From JAHEJN01 sp963787285 (GTDB lineage Bacteria > Actinomycetota > Acidimicrobiia > Acidimicrobiales > JAHEJN01), in NCBI GenBank assembly GCA_963787285.1, contig CAWBCM010000018.1:1-64000 (forward strand): DNA of 64,000 nucleotides, read 5' to 3'. The number at the start of each line of letters is the position of its first letter. The stretch's first letter is position 1. Positions 35,670 to 44,042 of the stretch are shown one piece after another. The notes beneath the pieces were generated by a model. It made no database searches and was not told the DNA's origin. It saw only the letters and a list, made by a program, of their open reading frames with translations. A program made the position numbers and the translations under genes.

Positions 35670-36638
35670 ATGAGACTCGGGATGGCGCTTCGTGCAGTGC
35701 AAGAGGGCACCGACGTCTTGATCGACGACTCCCTGACCAGTGGCGATTGGATTCGCGCATCAGCGATTCTGATCGGTGGAATCGTGGCGGCTGTGATCAC
35801 GTCGCAGCTTCTGCGAAGAGTGATCGCCCACGGAATCGGGTCCGGTTTCGCGTCGATCATGCTGGCGCGCCTTGCGAGCTATGCCATCTTCCTGATCGGT
35901 CTCTTCTACGCGCTCACGACGCTCGGGGTCCGGGTAGGGCCCCTTCTCGGAGCGCTCGGCCTCGGCGGCCTCGTTCTTGCGCTGGCGCTCCAGAGCGTGG
36001 TCGAGAACTTCGTCAGTTCGATCATCCTGCAGGCTCGACGTCCATTCACGATTGGCGACACTGTCGAGCTCGATGGCCGCATCGGGATCGTGGCCGACAT
36101 CGACTCCCGAACGACGCTCCTGCGGTCGCTCGAGGGGACGCAGGTGCGCATCCCCAACGCAAACGTCCTCTCCTCGACCATTGTCAACCTGACACGCGAA
36201 CCGATTCGACGGAGCACGCTCGAAGTCGGCGTCGCGTTCGACACCGACCTGCAACGGGCTCGCGCTGCCCTGCAGTCAGCGGTCGACCGGGTGCCGCGGA
36301 TTCTGGACGAGCCGGCCCCGATGCTCAACCTCACGGGCTTCGGCGAATCCAGTATCGGGTTCTCCATCCTCTACTGGCACTCGAGCGATGTGCCTTCCGA
36401 ACTGGCCACCCGAACCGATCTGATGATCGCGGTTCACCAAGCGCTCGCGGCCGAGGACATCACCATCGCCTTCCCCCAGGTCGTCGTGTGGAGCGGGTCC
36501 GAGAGTGCTGCCACCTATGACCAACCGCCGCAGAACATCGCCACGCCCTACCCCGGCCTCGATTCGTCCAACCCACCGAGGAAGAAGCGGATCAGTCCAC
36601 AACTCGGAAGACCGAACCGCAGAAAGGCGCGGGAGTAA
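35670..36638 (+). CDS. mechanosensitive channel, MscS family
   Basis: 322 residues. Three membrane segments lie in the first ~125 residues (ASAILIGGIVAAVIT; LASYAIFLIGLFYALTTLGV; LGALGLGGLVLALALQSVVE), the last being the pore-lining helix with the Gly/Ala packing pattern. The MscS beta domain follows (RRPFTIGDTVELDGRIGIV, RTTLLRSLEGTQVRIPNANV). The cytoplasmic alpha/beta part contains VGVAFDTDLQRARAALQSA. Such channels open under hypo-osmotic shock. Complete for a small MscS. It lies between two copies of the tRNA-Arg att repeat, so it was possibly brought in with, or trapped by, an integrated element. Confidence 0.9.
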   Translation: MRLGMALRAVQEGTDVLIDDSLTSGDWIRASAILIGGIVAAVITSQLLRRVIAHGIGSGFASIMLARLASYAIFLIGLFYALTTLGVRVGPLLGALGLGGLVLALALQSVVENFVSSIILQARRPFTIGDTVELDGRIGIVADIDSRTTLLRSLEGTQVRIPNANVLSSTIVNLTREPIRRSTLEVGVAFDTDLQRARAALQSAVDRVPRILDEPAPMLNLTGFGESSIGFSILYWHSSDVPSELATRTDLMIAVHQALAAEDITIAFPQVVVWSGSESAATYDQPPQNIATPYPGLDSSNPPRKKRISPQLGRPNRRKARE

Positions 36639-36717
36639 CCGAATGCGACCGCACACGCCGAGGCGGCGATGAGCGAGGGATCGACCGGGATCTCCCTGGC
36701 GGCGCACGCAGGGTTGG

Positions 36718-36905
36718 TCAGGGGCAGGCCGATCGAAGTGGCTCGTCGCCGGGCACGAAGCGCTCCCATTCGGCCTGGGTGAGGTCGCGGCTGACGATCT
36801 CACGCGCGCTCGATCCAGCGTTCGGGGTTGAGCGGGATCTGGAGATACTTGCCCGAGGAGACTACCCACATGGACTCGGTCTCCGAGTCGTACCACGACG
36901 CCGAT
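36718..36905 (-). pseudogene. remnant of a WD40-type protein C-terminus
   Basis: On the minus strand the reading SWYDSETESMW, LNPERWIERA and, after a frame change near 36812, EIVSRDLTQAEWERFVPGDE followed by CP and a stop matches the typical end of nSTAND/WD40-repeat proteins (the W-x-x-A-C, NLT-x-x-EW, PG pattern). Only ~60 residues remain; the rest is replaced by the att repeat at 36935. I read it as a gene truncated by integration. Confidence 0.5.
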
Positions 36906-36934
36906 CCGGGCCCACCTTCTTGCCCTGCACTGAT

Positions 36935-36980
36935 CCAGCGCGCTCGGAGGGACTCGAACCCCCAACCTTCTGATCCGTAG
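36935..36980. repeat. att-like copy of tRNA-Arg 3' half (copy 2, perfect)
   Basis: 46 bp identical to 39616-39661, which covers the 3' half of tRNA-Arg and two flanking bases. With the integrase next to the tRNA this defines a 2.7-kb element from here to the tRNA gene. Sequence right of the repeat (GTGGATCT, GGGGTG) resembles that after copy 1. Confidence 0.8.
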
Positions 36981-37107
36981 GTGGATCTGGGGTGTTTGCC
37001 GCAGTTGACCGGTGGTAGCCGGAAGTGCCCGATATGGCCGTTGAGCTGGGCAAACGCGCGGCGTGAGTTGACCGCTGGCGACCGGGCAAACCGCTTTGAC
37101 CCATGGG

Positions 37108-37128
37108 ATCTTCTCACGAATCTTCTCA
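37108..37128 (+). promoter_or_regulatory. paired ATCTTCTCA repeats near the left att
   Basis: ATCTTCTCA occurs twice (37108-37116 and 37120-37128). The same 9-mer is repeated next to the integrase start (39540-39548 and 39551-39559). The paired occurrence near both ends of the element fits arm-type integrase binding sites. Confidence 0.45.
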
Positions 37129-37230
37129 TGGGCCGGCGGAAGGATTCGCTCTGCCGAGCGAATGTGGACCTCAACTGTTCACGAGAACTACGGTGTTGTA
37201 ACTTGATTGAGCGGGTGCGAGGGAGAGAGT

Positions 37231-37410
37231 ATGACCGGCACGAACGATGTCAGAGGCAGCGAGCCGACCCCGTTCGAGGCTGCACTGACGCGTTTCGACG
37301 CTGAGGTCCGTCGCCGGGAAGGTCGACGGGTCACCCTCGATGAGATCGTCGAGGTCATTCGGGCCGACCGCGACGCGCTGAGAGGCTTTGGCCTCTGTCC
37401 CGCCATCTAG
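37231..37410 (+). CDS. small hypothetical protein inside the integrated element
   Basis: 59 residues, no family recognised. After a disordered start it forms one or two helices with mixed charge (AALTRFDAEVRRREGRRVTL, DEIVEVIRADRDAL). The ATG is preceded by GGAGAG at a good distance. It lies within the tRNA-linked element, 81 bp before the next small gene, with composition less GC-rich than the flanking chromosome. Confidence 0.5.
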   Translation: MTGTNDVRGSEPTPFEAALTRFDAEVRRREGRRVTLDEIVEVIRADRDALRGFGLCPAI

Positions 37411-37491
37411 TCGGGGGGTGATGATGGCAGCCCAGAGCAGAAACGGGTTCTGTTCGAGAGATATCGATCGAACACCGACGGGAGGTGCGTC

Positions 37492-37677
37492 TTGGGCTAC
37501 AAAGTGCATCGTCTCGACATCGACATGGAAGCCGATGCGGCCAAGTTGGAAACGTTCCTGAATCAGCTCGGCGGAGAGGTCGTCTCGATCATCCCCAACG
37601 TCAAGAAGACGACTCTTGCACAGATCTATGGGGCGACGCGCAAGATCGACTTCCTCCTCATCGTGGAGCGGATCTAG
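37492..37677 (+). CDS. small conserved protein of the YKV..NxL-GEVVSIIPN type
   Basis: 61 residues: beta strand GYKVHRLDIDME, helix AAKLETFLNQLGGEV, strand VVSIIPNV and closing IDFLLIVERI. This beta-alpha-beta-beta pattern with EVVSIIPN and a hydrophobic end is familiar from widespread small hypothetical proteins; the function is unknown. The TTG start has GGGAGG upstream. It lies inside the integrated element and could be its cargo. Confidence 0.6.
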   Translation: MGYKVHRLDIDMEADAAKLETFLNQLGGEVVSIIPNVKKTTLAQIYGATRKIDFLLIVERI

Positions 37678-38136
37678 AGCACCGGTCGGTCGATCGCATT
37701 CTCTCGACGGGCTGCACCGAGCTCTGCACCGACCTCGGTTCGGATGTGTGGCACAGACTTGCCAGTTGCGCGTGCGCGCCTGGCTTTGGGGGTCTCGCTA
37801 CGTCCGCTGTTTGCGGAAGTAGCAAGTCTGTGCCGGTCATTTCGGGGCGGTTTGGTGCAGTGCGAGCGGCAGTGGACTCGAGCCTCACGGCGAGGGTGAT
37901 CGGGGAGCTCTCGACGATCTGTCCGAAGGGGGTGTTGCGGGGAGGAGCATGGCGATCGATGTGCTGGCGACCTCGCAGCGAATGGTGGCCGGATCCGCGG
38001 GATGACTGGCTCTGATTGTGGTGGTGCAGCCGTCGGTGAATCCTCGTTTGTCGCGCGGGCGGTGCGGAAGCCGCCTGCCATGGGCATGTAACAGAAACTC
38101 GTCGTAGCTGAACACCCACTAGGTCCAAGGCCGCTT
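37678..38136. other. gap in the integrated element
   Basis: I see no supported gene on either strand. Open frames here lack start sites, family features and codon bias. Base composition is mixed and less GC-rich than the flanking chromosome. Confidence 0.4.
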
Positions 38137-38304
38137 CTGACGATCAACGACACAGCAGTTCGCCTGGGAGTGACGCCACGGTTCGTCCGTCGCCTCGTGG
38201 CGGAGAGACGCATCACCTTTCACCGAGTGGGCAAGTTCATCCGCTTTGATCCAACCGACGTCGAGGCACTTGTCGGCGAAGGGCGAGTGGAGCGTCTTCG
38301 TTAG
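38137..38304 (+). CDS. excisionase-like HTH protein, no normal start codon
   Basis: An open frame reads LTINDTAVRLGVTPRFVRRL, then VAERRITFHRVGKFIRFDPTDVEALV, the classic excisionase/MerR-type helix-turn-helix with wing. It runs from a stop at 38089 to the TAG at 38302 and has no in-frame ATG, GTG or TTG before the domain; a CTG at 38137 is the only possible start. It may be a decayed gene or affected by a base error. It lies beside and convergent to the integrase, as directionality factors often do. Xis proteins bias the integrase toward excision (family knowledge). Confidence 0.5.
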   Translation: MTINDTAVRLGVTPRFVRRLVAERRITFHRVGKFIRFDPTDVEALVGEGRVERLR

Positions 38305-38360
38305 ACCGAGCTCGTCGTGGTGACTTGGCGGAGCCGGAACCGTGGGGTTCCAAGGTTCGG

Positions 38361-39515
38361 CTACCGGTCTGCGAACAGCAGGTCACCGATTCGCTCGGCC
38401 GCCTCTCGCTGCATGGTTGGGGTGACATGGCTGTAGAGGTTCGAGAACAGCGTCGTGTCGGCGTGGCCGAGACGCTCGGCGGCGACCTTCGGAGGAACGC
38501 CGCTCGCCAGCATGAGCGTGGCGCTGGTGTGGCGCAGGCCGTGCGCGGTCAACCGGGGCAGGCCGACCTCGGTGCTGATCTTGCCGAGCAACCTCGACAG
38601 GTACTGGGGGTGGTAGGTGCCGCCCCGCTCCTTGGTGAAGACGTAGTCGGTCGCCTCGTACTCGGCGGCCCGCAGCTCCTCCTCGGCCTGCAACCGCCGT
38701 TGGAGCCGCAACACCTCGACCAGGTGTGGGTCGATGTCGACGGTCCGGATCGCCTCGCGGCTCTTGCCCGTCGATCGATGCACGTCGTAGCCGAGCACGG
38801 TGGCGAACTCGTTCACCCGCACCAGGCCCGCCTCGAGGTCGACGTTCGGCCATCGCAGGAACACCAGCTCGCCGACGCGTACGCCCGAGCCGAGCAGGAA
38901 CGCCCACACCGGCCACAGGCGATCGCCCTCGTGCAACGCCAGGAAGTGGCGGGCCTCGTCGGGTGACCAGTGCTTGGGCACTGCGCGTCGCGGCTTCGGG
39001 CGGGGGACCGACGCAAGGGGGTTTGCCGGCAACAGGCCCATGGCCACTGCCTGCTTCAGGGCACCGTTCAAGGGTGCCCGAGCCAATCGGATCGTGTTCG
39101 GCGACAGACCTCGGCCGCTCTTGGTGCCGCCCTTTGTGGCGAGCGTGTGCTGCCACGACGCCACCGCGTCGGCCGTGAGCTCACGCACCTTCAGCGAGCC
39201 GATCCACGGGTCGATGTAGTCGTCGAGATAGTGGCGGTAGTCGAACAGGCTCTTGGCTGCGAGCCGCTCGCTCGCCTCGCACTCGTCGAGGTACTGCTCG
39301 ACCAATGCCCGCACCGTGAGCCCTGACACCGTCGCCGACGGCTGCGCAGCCGCTTCCCGGAGCAACACCTCACGAGCCTCCGACGCATCGGCGGCCGTGG
39401 CGAACCCTCGACGGGTCACTTGCGCCCACTTGCCGGTCAGCGGGTCCTTGTGGGTCGACGCCTTGAAGTACCAGTGGCCCTTGGTGTCCTTGTAGACGCC
39501 ATTGAACTTCGGCAC
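38361..39515 (-). CDS. tyrosine site-specific integrase
   Basis: 384 residues, phage-type integrase. Seen: an N-terminal arm-binding-like part (GHWYFKASTHKDPLTGKWAQ), a core-binding SAM-like domain (TVRALVEQYLDECEASERL to TLATKGGTKSGRGLS), and the catalytic domain with the first Arg in GSGVRVGELVFLRW, LTAHGLRHTSATLML (His and second Arg), ERLGHADTTLF and the nucleophile Tyr in NLYSHVTP. All catalytic residues are present, so it looks active. It reads away from the tRNA-Arg gene about 105 bp from it, the standard layout for elements integrating into a tRNA 3' end. Confidence 0.96.
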   Translation of the reverse strand: MPKFNGVYKDTKGHWYFKASTHKDPLTGKWAQVTRRGFATAADASEAREVLLREAAAQPSATVSGLTVRALVEQYLDECEASERLAAKSLFDYRHYLDDYIDPWIGSLKVRELTADAVASWQHTLATKGGTKSGRGLSPNTIRLARAPLNGALKQAVAMGLLPANPLASVPRPKPRRAVPKHWSPDEARHFLALHEGDRLWPVWAFLLGSGVRVGELVFLRWPNVDLEAGLVRVNEFATVLGYDVHRSTGKSREAIRTVDIDPHLVEVLRLQRRLQAEEELRAAEYEATDYVFTKERGGTYHPQYLSRLLGKISTEVGLPRLTAHGLRHTSATLMLASGVPPKVAAERLGHADTTLFSNLYSHVTPTMQREAAERIGDLLFADR

Positions 39516-39529
39516 CGCTCGACCTCCTG

Positions 39530-39559
39530 AGAAGATCTCATCTTCTCAAAATCTTCTCA
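39530..39559 (-). promoter_or_regulatory. repeat array upstream of the integrase
   Basis: Contains GAGAAGAT facing two ATCTTCTCA copies (39540-39548, 39551-39559), an inverted plus direct arrangement between the integrase start and the tRNA. The same 9-mer pair occurs at 37108-37128. Probable integrase arm sites and/or autoregulatory operator. Confidence 0.45.
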
Positions 39560-39619
39560 CGGAGGCCAGGGGAACAGAAGAGCCACCCCGAAAGGTGGCT
39601 CTGACCTGCACATACCCAG

Positions 39620-39693
39620 CGCGCTCGGAGGGACTCGAACCCCCAACCTTCTGATCCGTAGTCAGATGCTCTATCCAATTGAGCTACGAGCGC
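39620..39693 (-). tRNA. tRNA-Arg (anticodon ACG)
   Basis: Cloverleaf on the minus strand: acceptor GCGCTCG pairs with CGAGCGC, D-stem GCTC/GAGC, anticodon arm TCTGA-CTACGGA-TCAGA giving ACG, T-arm with GGTTCGAGTCC, discriminator G, no encoded CCA. It is the integration target: its 3' half is duplicated at 36935 and 35221, so the copy here is the regenerated functional gene. Confidence 0.97.
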
Positions 39694-39763
39694 TGGTTGC
39701 GAAGGCCGAGTCTACGTGGCCGGGCCGCGGGCGGAAACCCAACGACCCGGCCCACGCTTCGGG

Positions 39764-40564
39764 TCAGGCGATGAACCGGCCACAGACGGGCCAGTGCTGC
39801 CACCCGCCCCAGGCGATCTCGTAGCGCAGAGCCGAGGCCATGCGGTCCTGGACCGCAGGGGGAGCCTGGTCGGGGCGAACGCCCACGTAGGCGGGGTCGA
39901 TGATCTGGGCCACGGCGTTCCAGGTACCGATGGTGAACTGGTAGGCACCGTAGAAACCGTTGCCGGTGTTGATCTGGTAGTTGCCGCCCGATTCACAGTT
40001 CCGCAACGCGGCCCATCCGTCGGTGGCGACGGCGGGCTCGGTGGGAGCGGGGCCCACCGACTCGGCGACGATGGGACCGTCGAAGGGAGCCGCCTGCACC
40101 GCAGTGGTCGGGGTCGGCGCAACCGCCGACTGGGTGGCCGTCGACGCCGGCGCGGCGGGTGCCTCCACGGGGGCCGGAGCCGGGGCCGGAGCCGGGGTCG
40201 GGGCCACGGCCACCGGTGAGGGTGCGACGGGTGCGGGGGTGGGTTCGGGGGCGAATCCGGCGAGAACGCCGTCGGCCCACTCGGCCGGGGTCAGATCGGT
40301 GTAGGCCGCGAGGACCACGTCGGCAGTGAAGGGATCGAGGTTCAGACCGGTCGGTTCGGCACCGATCTCCACCGAGGCGATCGGAGCGACGGGAGCGGTG
40401 GCGCCGATCCGAGGCGCCTGGGTCGTCGTGACCGCGCTCGGTCCGGTGACGGATGCGTCGGACCCGTTCCGGTCGACGAACACGCCGATCGTGGCGATGG
40501 CGATGAGCACGAGGGCGGCAATGGTGCCGGCGACACGCGCCATGGTGGGGTTGAGGGTGGACAT
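39764..40564 (-). CDS. Rpf-like transglycosylase, secreted or anchored
   Basis: 266 residues. A hydrophobic segment near the start (TIAALVLIAIATIGVFV) serves as signal or anchor. A long Pro/Ala-rich linker follows (~100-165, with repeated PAPAPAPAP). The C-terminal ~80 residues are a resuscitation-promoting-factor/transglycosylase-like domain: WAALRNCESGGNYQ, with the Glu after Cys as the catalytic residue, and GFYGAYQFTIGTWNAV. Such enzymes cleave peptidoglycan during growth and resuscitation. A second Cys near the end (WPVCGRF) is typical of the disulfide-bonded fold. Monocistronic, with its own upstream region. Confidence 0.9.
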   Translation of the reverse strand: MSTLNPTMARVAGTIAALVLIAIATIGVFVDRNGSDASVTGPSAVTTTQAPRIGATAPVAPIASVEIGAEPTGLNLDPFTADVVLAAYTDLTPAEWADGVLAGFAPEPTPAPVAPSPVAVAPTPAPAPAPAPVEAPAAPASTATQSAVAPTPTTAVQAAPFDGPIVAESVGPAPTEPAVATDGWAALRNCESGGNYQINTGNGFYGAYQFTIGTWNAVAQIIDPAYVGVRPDQAPPAVQDRMASALRYEIAWGGWQHWPVCGRFIA

Positions 40565-40726
40565 GGGGGGATTCCTCCTGCCGGTCGCGCGGGGAGCGCG
40601 GGTGGCAATGGGACATTGACCCCGGAAAGGTAGTCACCCCTCGTCACTATCGAAACACAAACGTAATATTACCCAACGTGTCATCGGTCACGTGGAAAAC
40701 CCTGAATTCCCGGGACTCGGTGCCGA

Positions 40727-42565
40727 CTACGCCGGACTGACGCGCAGGATCTTGTCGTTGCTGCCGTTGGCGGTCGTCACATACAGAGCCCGGTCGGGTC
40801 CGAGCTCGACCGATCGGAGCCGGCCGTAGGTGCCGTTGAGTTCGGCGACGACGACCTGGCGGGTGAGGCGCCCGGCGCCGTCGAAGAAGAACAGCCGCAG
40901 CGTCGAGTTCTTGAGCGATGCCACGGCGAGGGCGCCGTCGAAGGCCCCCCATTCCTCGCCGTCGATGAACGCGCCGCCGCTGGTGGCCAGCGTGGTCGGC
41001 CCCGACGTCCAGACGGCGCCGATGGCGTTGGGAAACCGGCCGAAGTCGGTCATGGGGACCGACTCGTTGTAGCCGGGCACGGGGCTCCAGCCGTAGTTGC
41101 CGCCTGGCACGAGGAGGTTGATCTCGTCGTCGCGGAACGACCCGTGCTCGATGCTGAAGGCCCGGCCGTCGGTGGGGCGCACGGCCAGCCCCTGCACGTT
41201 GCGATGTCCGAAGGTGAGGATGCGGCGGGTGTCGGCGTTGGCCGAACCGGCGAAGGGATTCCCGGCCGAGCCCTGACCGGTGGTGGGATCGACCCGCAAC
41301 ACCTTGCCGCCGAGCGAGGCGAGGTTCTGCGGAAGCGAACCCACAGCGGCGTCACCGGTGCCGACCAGCAGCTGGCCGCCCTGATCGAACTCGAGTCGAC
41401 AGCCCCCGTGGCGTCCGGTCGAGACGGGAAGGCCGGCGACGAGGGGATCGGTCACCCGGGTGGCGGTGGTCCACGCCGAGTCGACCGTCCAGGCGATCAC
41501 CTGGATCTGGGGACCGACGTGACCCTGGCACGTGTAGAAGCGTCGGTTCGTGGCGAAACCGGGGTCGAGCTCGAGGCCCATGAGCCCGGTCTCGCTCCCG
41601 CGGAACAGGTCACTCATGTCGGCCACCAGCGCCCGCCGGACTCCACCGACGACGACGCTGATCGTGCCGGCACGCTCGGCCACCACGACGACGCCGTCGG
41701 GCGCGATGTCGAGGCCCCAGGGAATGGACAGCCCGTCGGCCACGACGCTCACGCGGATGAGTGGGTCCGCCGTGGGGGAGGGCGAGCGCACCGGGCCCCA
41801 ACGACCCGTGATGGGCAGTTCGTCGGCGCCACCGTTGCCGAAGGCGAACGACACGTCGGCCGGACCGGACGTGTTCGTGTTGCGCAGCAGATACTGATTG
41901 CCGCGCCGGACGCCGAAGGTGTCGATGCCGTTGCCGTTCCAGTCGCCGACCACGGGCGTGTCGGCGGCGGTGCCGTACCCCAGGACGATGTCGGCCACCC
42001 CGGTGGAGAGCGAGTTCCGGAGATAGAAGGCGTTGCCCCGCCGAACCCCGAAGGTGTCCTGGCCGTTGCCGTTCCAGTCGCCGACCACCGGCGTGTCGGT
42101 GGCGCTCCCGTAGCCGATGACGATGTCGGCCGGACCGGTGGTGTTGGTGTTGCGCAGGAAATAGGCGTTGCCGCGGCGGATGCCGATGGTGTCGATGCCG
42201 TTGCCGTTCCAGTCGCCGGTGACGACGGTGTCGCCGGCGCGTCCGTAGGCGAAGGTGAGATCGGCCGGTCCGCCGGTATTGGAGTTGCGCAGGTAGAAGG
42301 CGTTGCCGCGGCGGATGCCGAGGGTGTCGATGCCGTCGCCGTTCCAGTCGCCGACCAGAGGGACGTCGCCGGGGTCGCCGTAGCTGAAGAGCGCGTCGGC
42401 GGGTCCCGACGTGTTGGAGCTCCGCAAAAGGGCGATGTCGCCGCGGTACACGCCGGGGAGGTCGGGTGAGCCCACCGATGCCGTGTCCTGGGCCGATGAC
42501 GGCGGCGCCACGGCCAGGAGCGCAGTCACGAGGGCGACGACGAGAAGGGCTGTTCGGAGGCGCAT
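40727..42565 (-). CDS. secreted PQQ-type sugar dehydrogenase-like protein with five N-terminal repeat modules
   Basis: 612 residues with a signal peptide (LLVVALVTALLAVAPPSSA). Residues ~35-260 contain five ~47-residue modules of the type GPAD..F.YG, VGDWNGNG.DT, GVRRGN.F.LRN, resembling FG-GAP/VCBS-like Asp-rich calcium loops. The C-terminal ~340 residues are a GDH/sorbosone dehydrogenase-like beta-propeller: GLSIPWGLDIAPDGVVVVAE, GLMGLELDPGFATNRRFY, STGRHGGCRLEFDQGGQLLV, GHRNVQGLAVRPTDG and GGNYGWSPVPGY. Likely an extracellular aldose-oxidising enzyme or adhesive propeller; PQQ binding is unverified. The same module family occurs in the protein at 49351. Confidence 0.85.
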   Translation of the reverse strand: MRLRTALLVVALVTALLAVAPPSSAQDTASVGSPDLPGVYRGDIALLRSSNTSGPADALFSYGDPGDVPLVGDWNGDGIDTLGIRRGNAFYLRNSNTGGPADLTFAYGRAGDTVVTGDWNGNGIDTIGIRRGNAYFLRNTNTTGPADIVIGYGSATDTPVVGDWNGNGQDTFGVRRGNAFYLRNSLSTGVADIVLGYGTAADTPVVGDWNGNGIDTFGVRRGNQYLLRNTNTSGPADVSFAFGNGGADELPITGRWGPVRSPSPTADPLIRVSVVADGLSIPWGLDIAPDGVVVVAERAGTISVVVGGVRRALVADMSDLFRGSETGLMGLELDPGFATNRRFYTCQGHVGPQIQVIAWTVDSAWTTATRVTDPLVAGLPVSTGRHGGCRLEFDQGGQLLVGTGDAAVGSLPQNLASLGGKVLRVDPTTGQGSAGNPFAGSANADTRRILTFGHRNVQGLAVRPTDGRAFSIEHGSFRDDEINLLVPGGNYGWSPVPGYNESVPMTDFGRFPNAIGAVWTSGPTTLATSGGAFIDGEEWGAFDGALAVASLKNSTLRLFFFDGAGRLTRQVVVAELNGTYGRLRSVELGPDRALYVTTANGSNDKILRVSPA

Positions 42566-42595
42566 GCGGAGTCCTGTCCCGCAGGTGGGCTGGAG

Positions 42596-42686
42596 CGGAG
42601 AGGGAGGGATTTGAACCCTCGAACCACCTTACGGCAGTTACTTCCTTAGCAGGGAAGCGCCTTCAACCTGACTCGGCCACCTCTCC
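42596..42686 (-). tRNA. tRNA-Ser (anticodon GCT)
   Basis: Class II tRNA on the minus strand: acceptor GGAGAGG/CCTCTCC, anticodon arm CTTCC-CTGCTAA-GGAAG giving GCT, an extended variable arm and T-arm with GGTTCAAATCC, discriminator G, no encoded CCA. Confidence 0.96.
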
Positions 42687-42712
42687 AGAAGCTCGAATCG
42701 TAGCGTGAGCGG

Positions 42713-43102
42713 CTAGGAACGAGAATCGAGCTCGGCGACGAGCGACTTGGGAGCGACCAGCCGGTAGGCGTCGGTGACGATCGCGGCGATCTCGCCCCAA
42801 TCCACATCGATGTCGAGACGCACGCCGATCCATCCACGGTGGCCGACATAGGGCGGAACGAAGAACCGATCGGGCTCGGTCTCGACCAACTGCGCCTGCA
42901 CCCCCTCGGGGGCGTTGGCCCACATCGACACGGCCTCGTGATGATGGCCCACGTCGTGCAGGTTGCAGATCGTCTTCTTGTCACGCACGAAAAAGGTCGG
43001 TGAGCCGTGACTCAGCCGGTCGTTCACCTCGGGCAGCTCCGCACAGATCACGCGCAGCCGGGCCAGGGCCGAGGCGAAGTCGACGCCGTCGGGCTCGGTC
43101 AT
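42713..43102 (-). CDS. MmcQ/YjbR family protein
   Basis: 129 residues. Seen: ARLRVICAELPEVNDRLSHG and SPTFFVRDKKTICNLHDVG, then EPDRFFVPPYVGHRGWIGVRLD, which match the YjbR/MmcQ fold, a small DNA-binding-like protein family of uncertain function. Usual family length. The start overlaps the stop of the upstream YceI gene by ATGA, so the two are co-transcribed. Confidence 0.88.
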   Translation of the reverse strand: MTEPDGVDFASALARLRVICAELPEVNDRLSHGSPTFFVRDKKTICNLHDVGHHHEAVSMWANAPEGVQAQLVETEPDRFFVPPYVGHRGWIGVRLDIDVDWGEIAAIVTDAYRLVAPKSLVAELDSRS

Positions 43103-43860
43103 CGGGTGAAGAACAGCTGGAGCTCCATGTCGGCATTATCGGCCACGCTGAGCACCACTGCAGCCTGAGGCTTGTCGATGTCGTAGTCGGAGAGGAGGAG
43201 GTTGATCTCGCCGACCACGACGATCACGCCCGAGTTGAGCTCGGCGGTGAGCGGGACCTCCACGCTGTTGGTCACACCGTGGACGGTGAGGTCGCCGGTC
43301 GCGGTGACCACCACCGGCTCGCCGTCGGCCGGCACCGCGCCGAGGTCGATGGGTGAGGTGAGCACGAAGGTGGCCTCGGGGAAGGTGTTGGTCTCGACGG
43401 CCTGGCGGCGGATCTGACTGTTGCGGCTGGCCGAGTCGGTCGTGAGCGTGGTCATGTCGACGAGGATGTCGGTGGCGGTGATGGTGGTGCCGTCGATCTC
43501 GAGGGTGCCGCTCACATCGGGGGTGCGGCCGACCACCGTCTTGGCCCCGATCGAGGCCAGCTCCTCGTCGATGCGGAATCCGGCGAAAGTCGACGAGAAG
43601 TCGTCGAAGGTACCGATGCTGGTGTCGACGGTCCAGATGCCGTCGATGCCGGCGGCCGTGTCGGCCCCGGCCCCTTCGGCGGCCTCGGCGATGGCCGCAT
43701 CGCGGGCCTCGGCCTGCTCGGCGGTGTTCACGCCCGCCGGTGAGGTGTCGCGGATCAAGAAGTACCACCCGGCGAAGAGGGCGGCAGCGATGACGACCAA
43801 TGCGCCGGCGGCGAGAGGAAGGCGCTTGCGGCCCGGGCGGGGTGAGGGGGTGCTGTCCAT
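43099..43860 (-). CDS. membrane-anchored YceI-family protein
   Basis: 253 residues. After a short basic start there is one membrane helix (LPLAAGALVVIAAALFAGWY), an Ala/Glu-rich linker, then a YceI lipocalin-like domain: GIDGIWTVDTSIGTF, SSTFAGFRIDEELASIG, TTLTTDSASRNSQIRRQAVE, FPEATFVLTSPI and GDLTVHGVTNSVEVPLTAEL. YceI proteins bind isoprenoid-like lipids (family knowledge). The ATG at 43860 is preferred; a longer frame upstream contains no signal features and runs into the rpsF promoter region. Confidence 0.88.
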   Translation of the reverse strand: MDSTPSPRPGRKRLPLAAGALVVIAAALFAGWYFLIRDTSPAGVNTAEQAEARDAAIAEAAEGAGADTAAGIDGIWTVDTSIGTFDDFSSTFAGFRIDEELASIGAKTVVGRTPDVSGTLEIDGTTITATDILVDMTTLTTDSASRNSQIRRQAVETNTFPEATFVLTSPIDLGAVPADGEPVVVTATGDLTVHGVTNSVEVPLTAELNSGVIVVVGEINLLLSDYDIDKPQAAVVLSVADNADMELQLFFTR

Positions 43861-44042
43861 GGGCTCAGAAGGTAGGCGCGAGTCCACCCGAAACGGGCGC
43901 GTCACACCCTGCGGTAATACTGCGTTCACGTCGCAGGCACGCTCGCCTGCCGCTAGCGTTGCGGGGTCAGTCAAAGACCCTGCCCCGACCGCCGGGGCTC
44001 CTCGCCTCTCGCAGGCAGGATCCACAGGGAGGTACTACGCCC

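Noticed and set aside
37674..38216. Overlapping open frames on both strands in the integrated element
   Set aside because: None has a ribosome-binding site, domain or codon bias; the only coding-like text is the excisionase frame at its right end.
40565..40726. c-di-AMP riboswitch upstream of the Rpf-like gene, known in other actinobacteria
   Set aside because: The upstream region is only about 160 bp and none of the expected conserved stems is visible.
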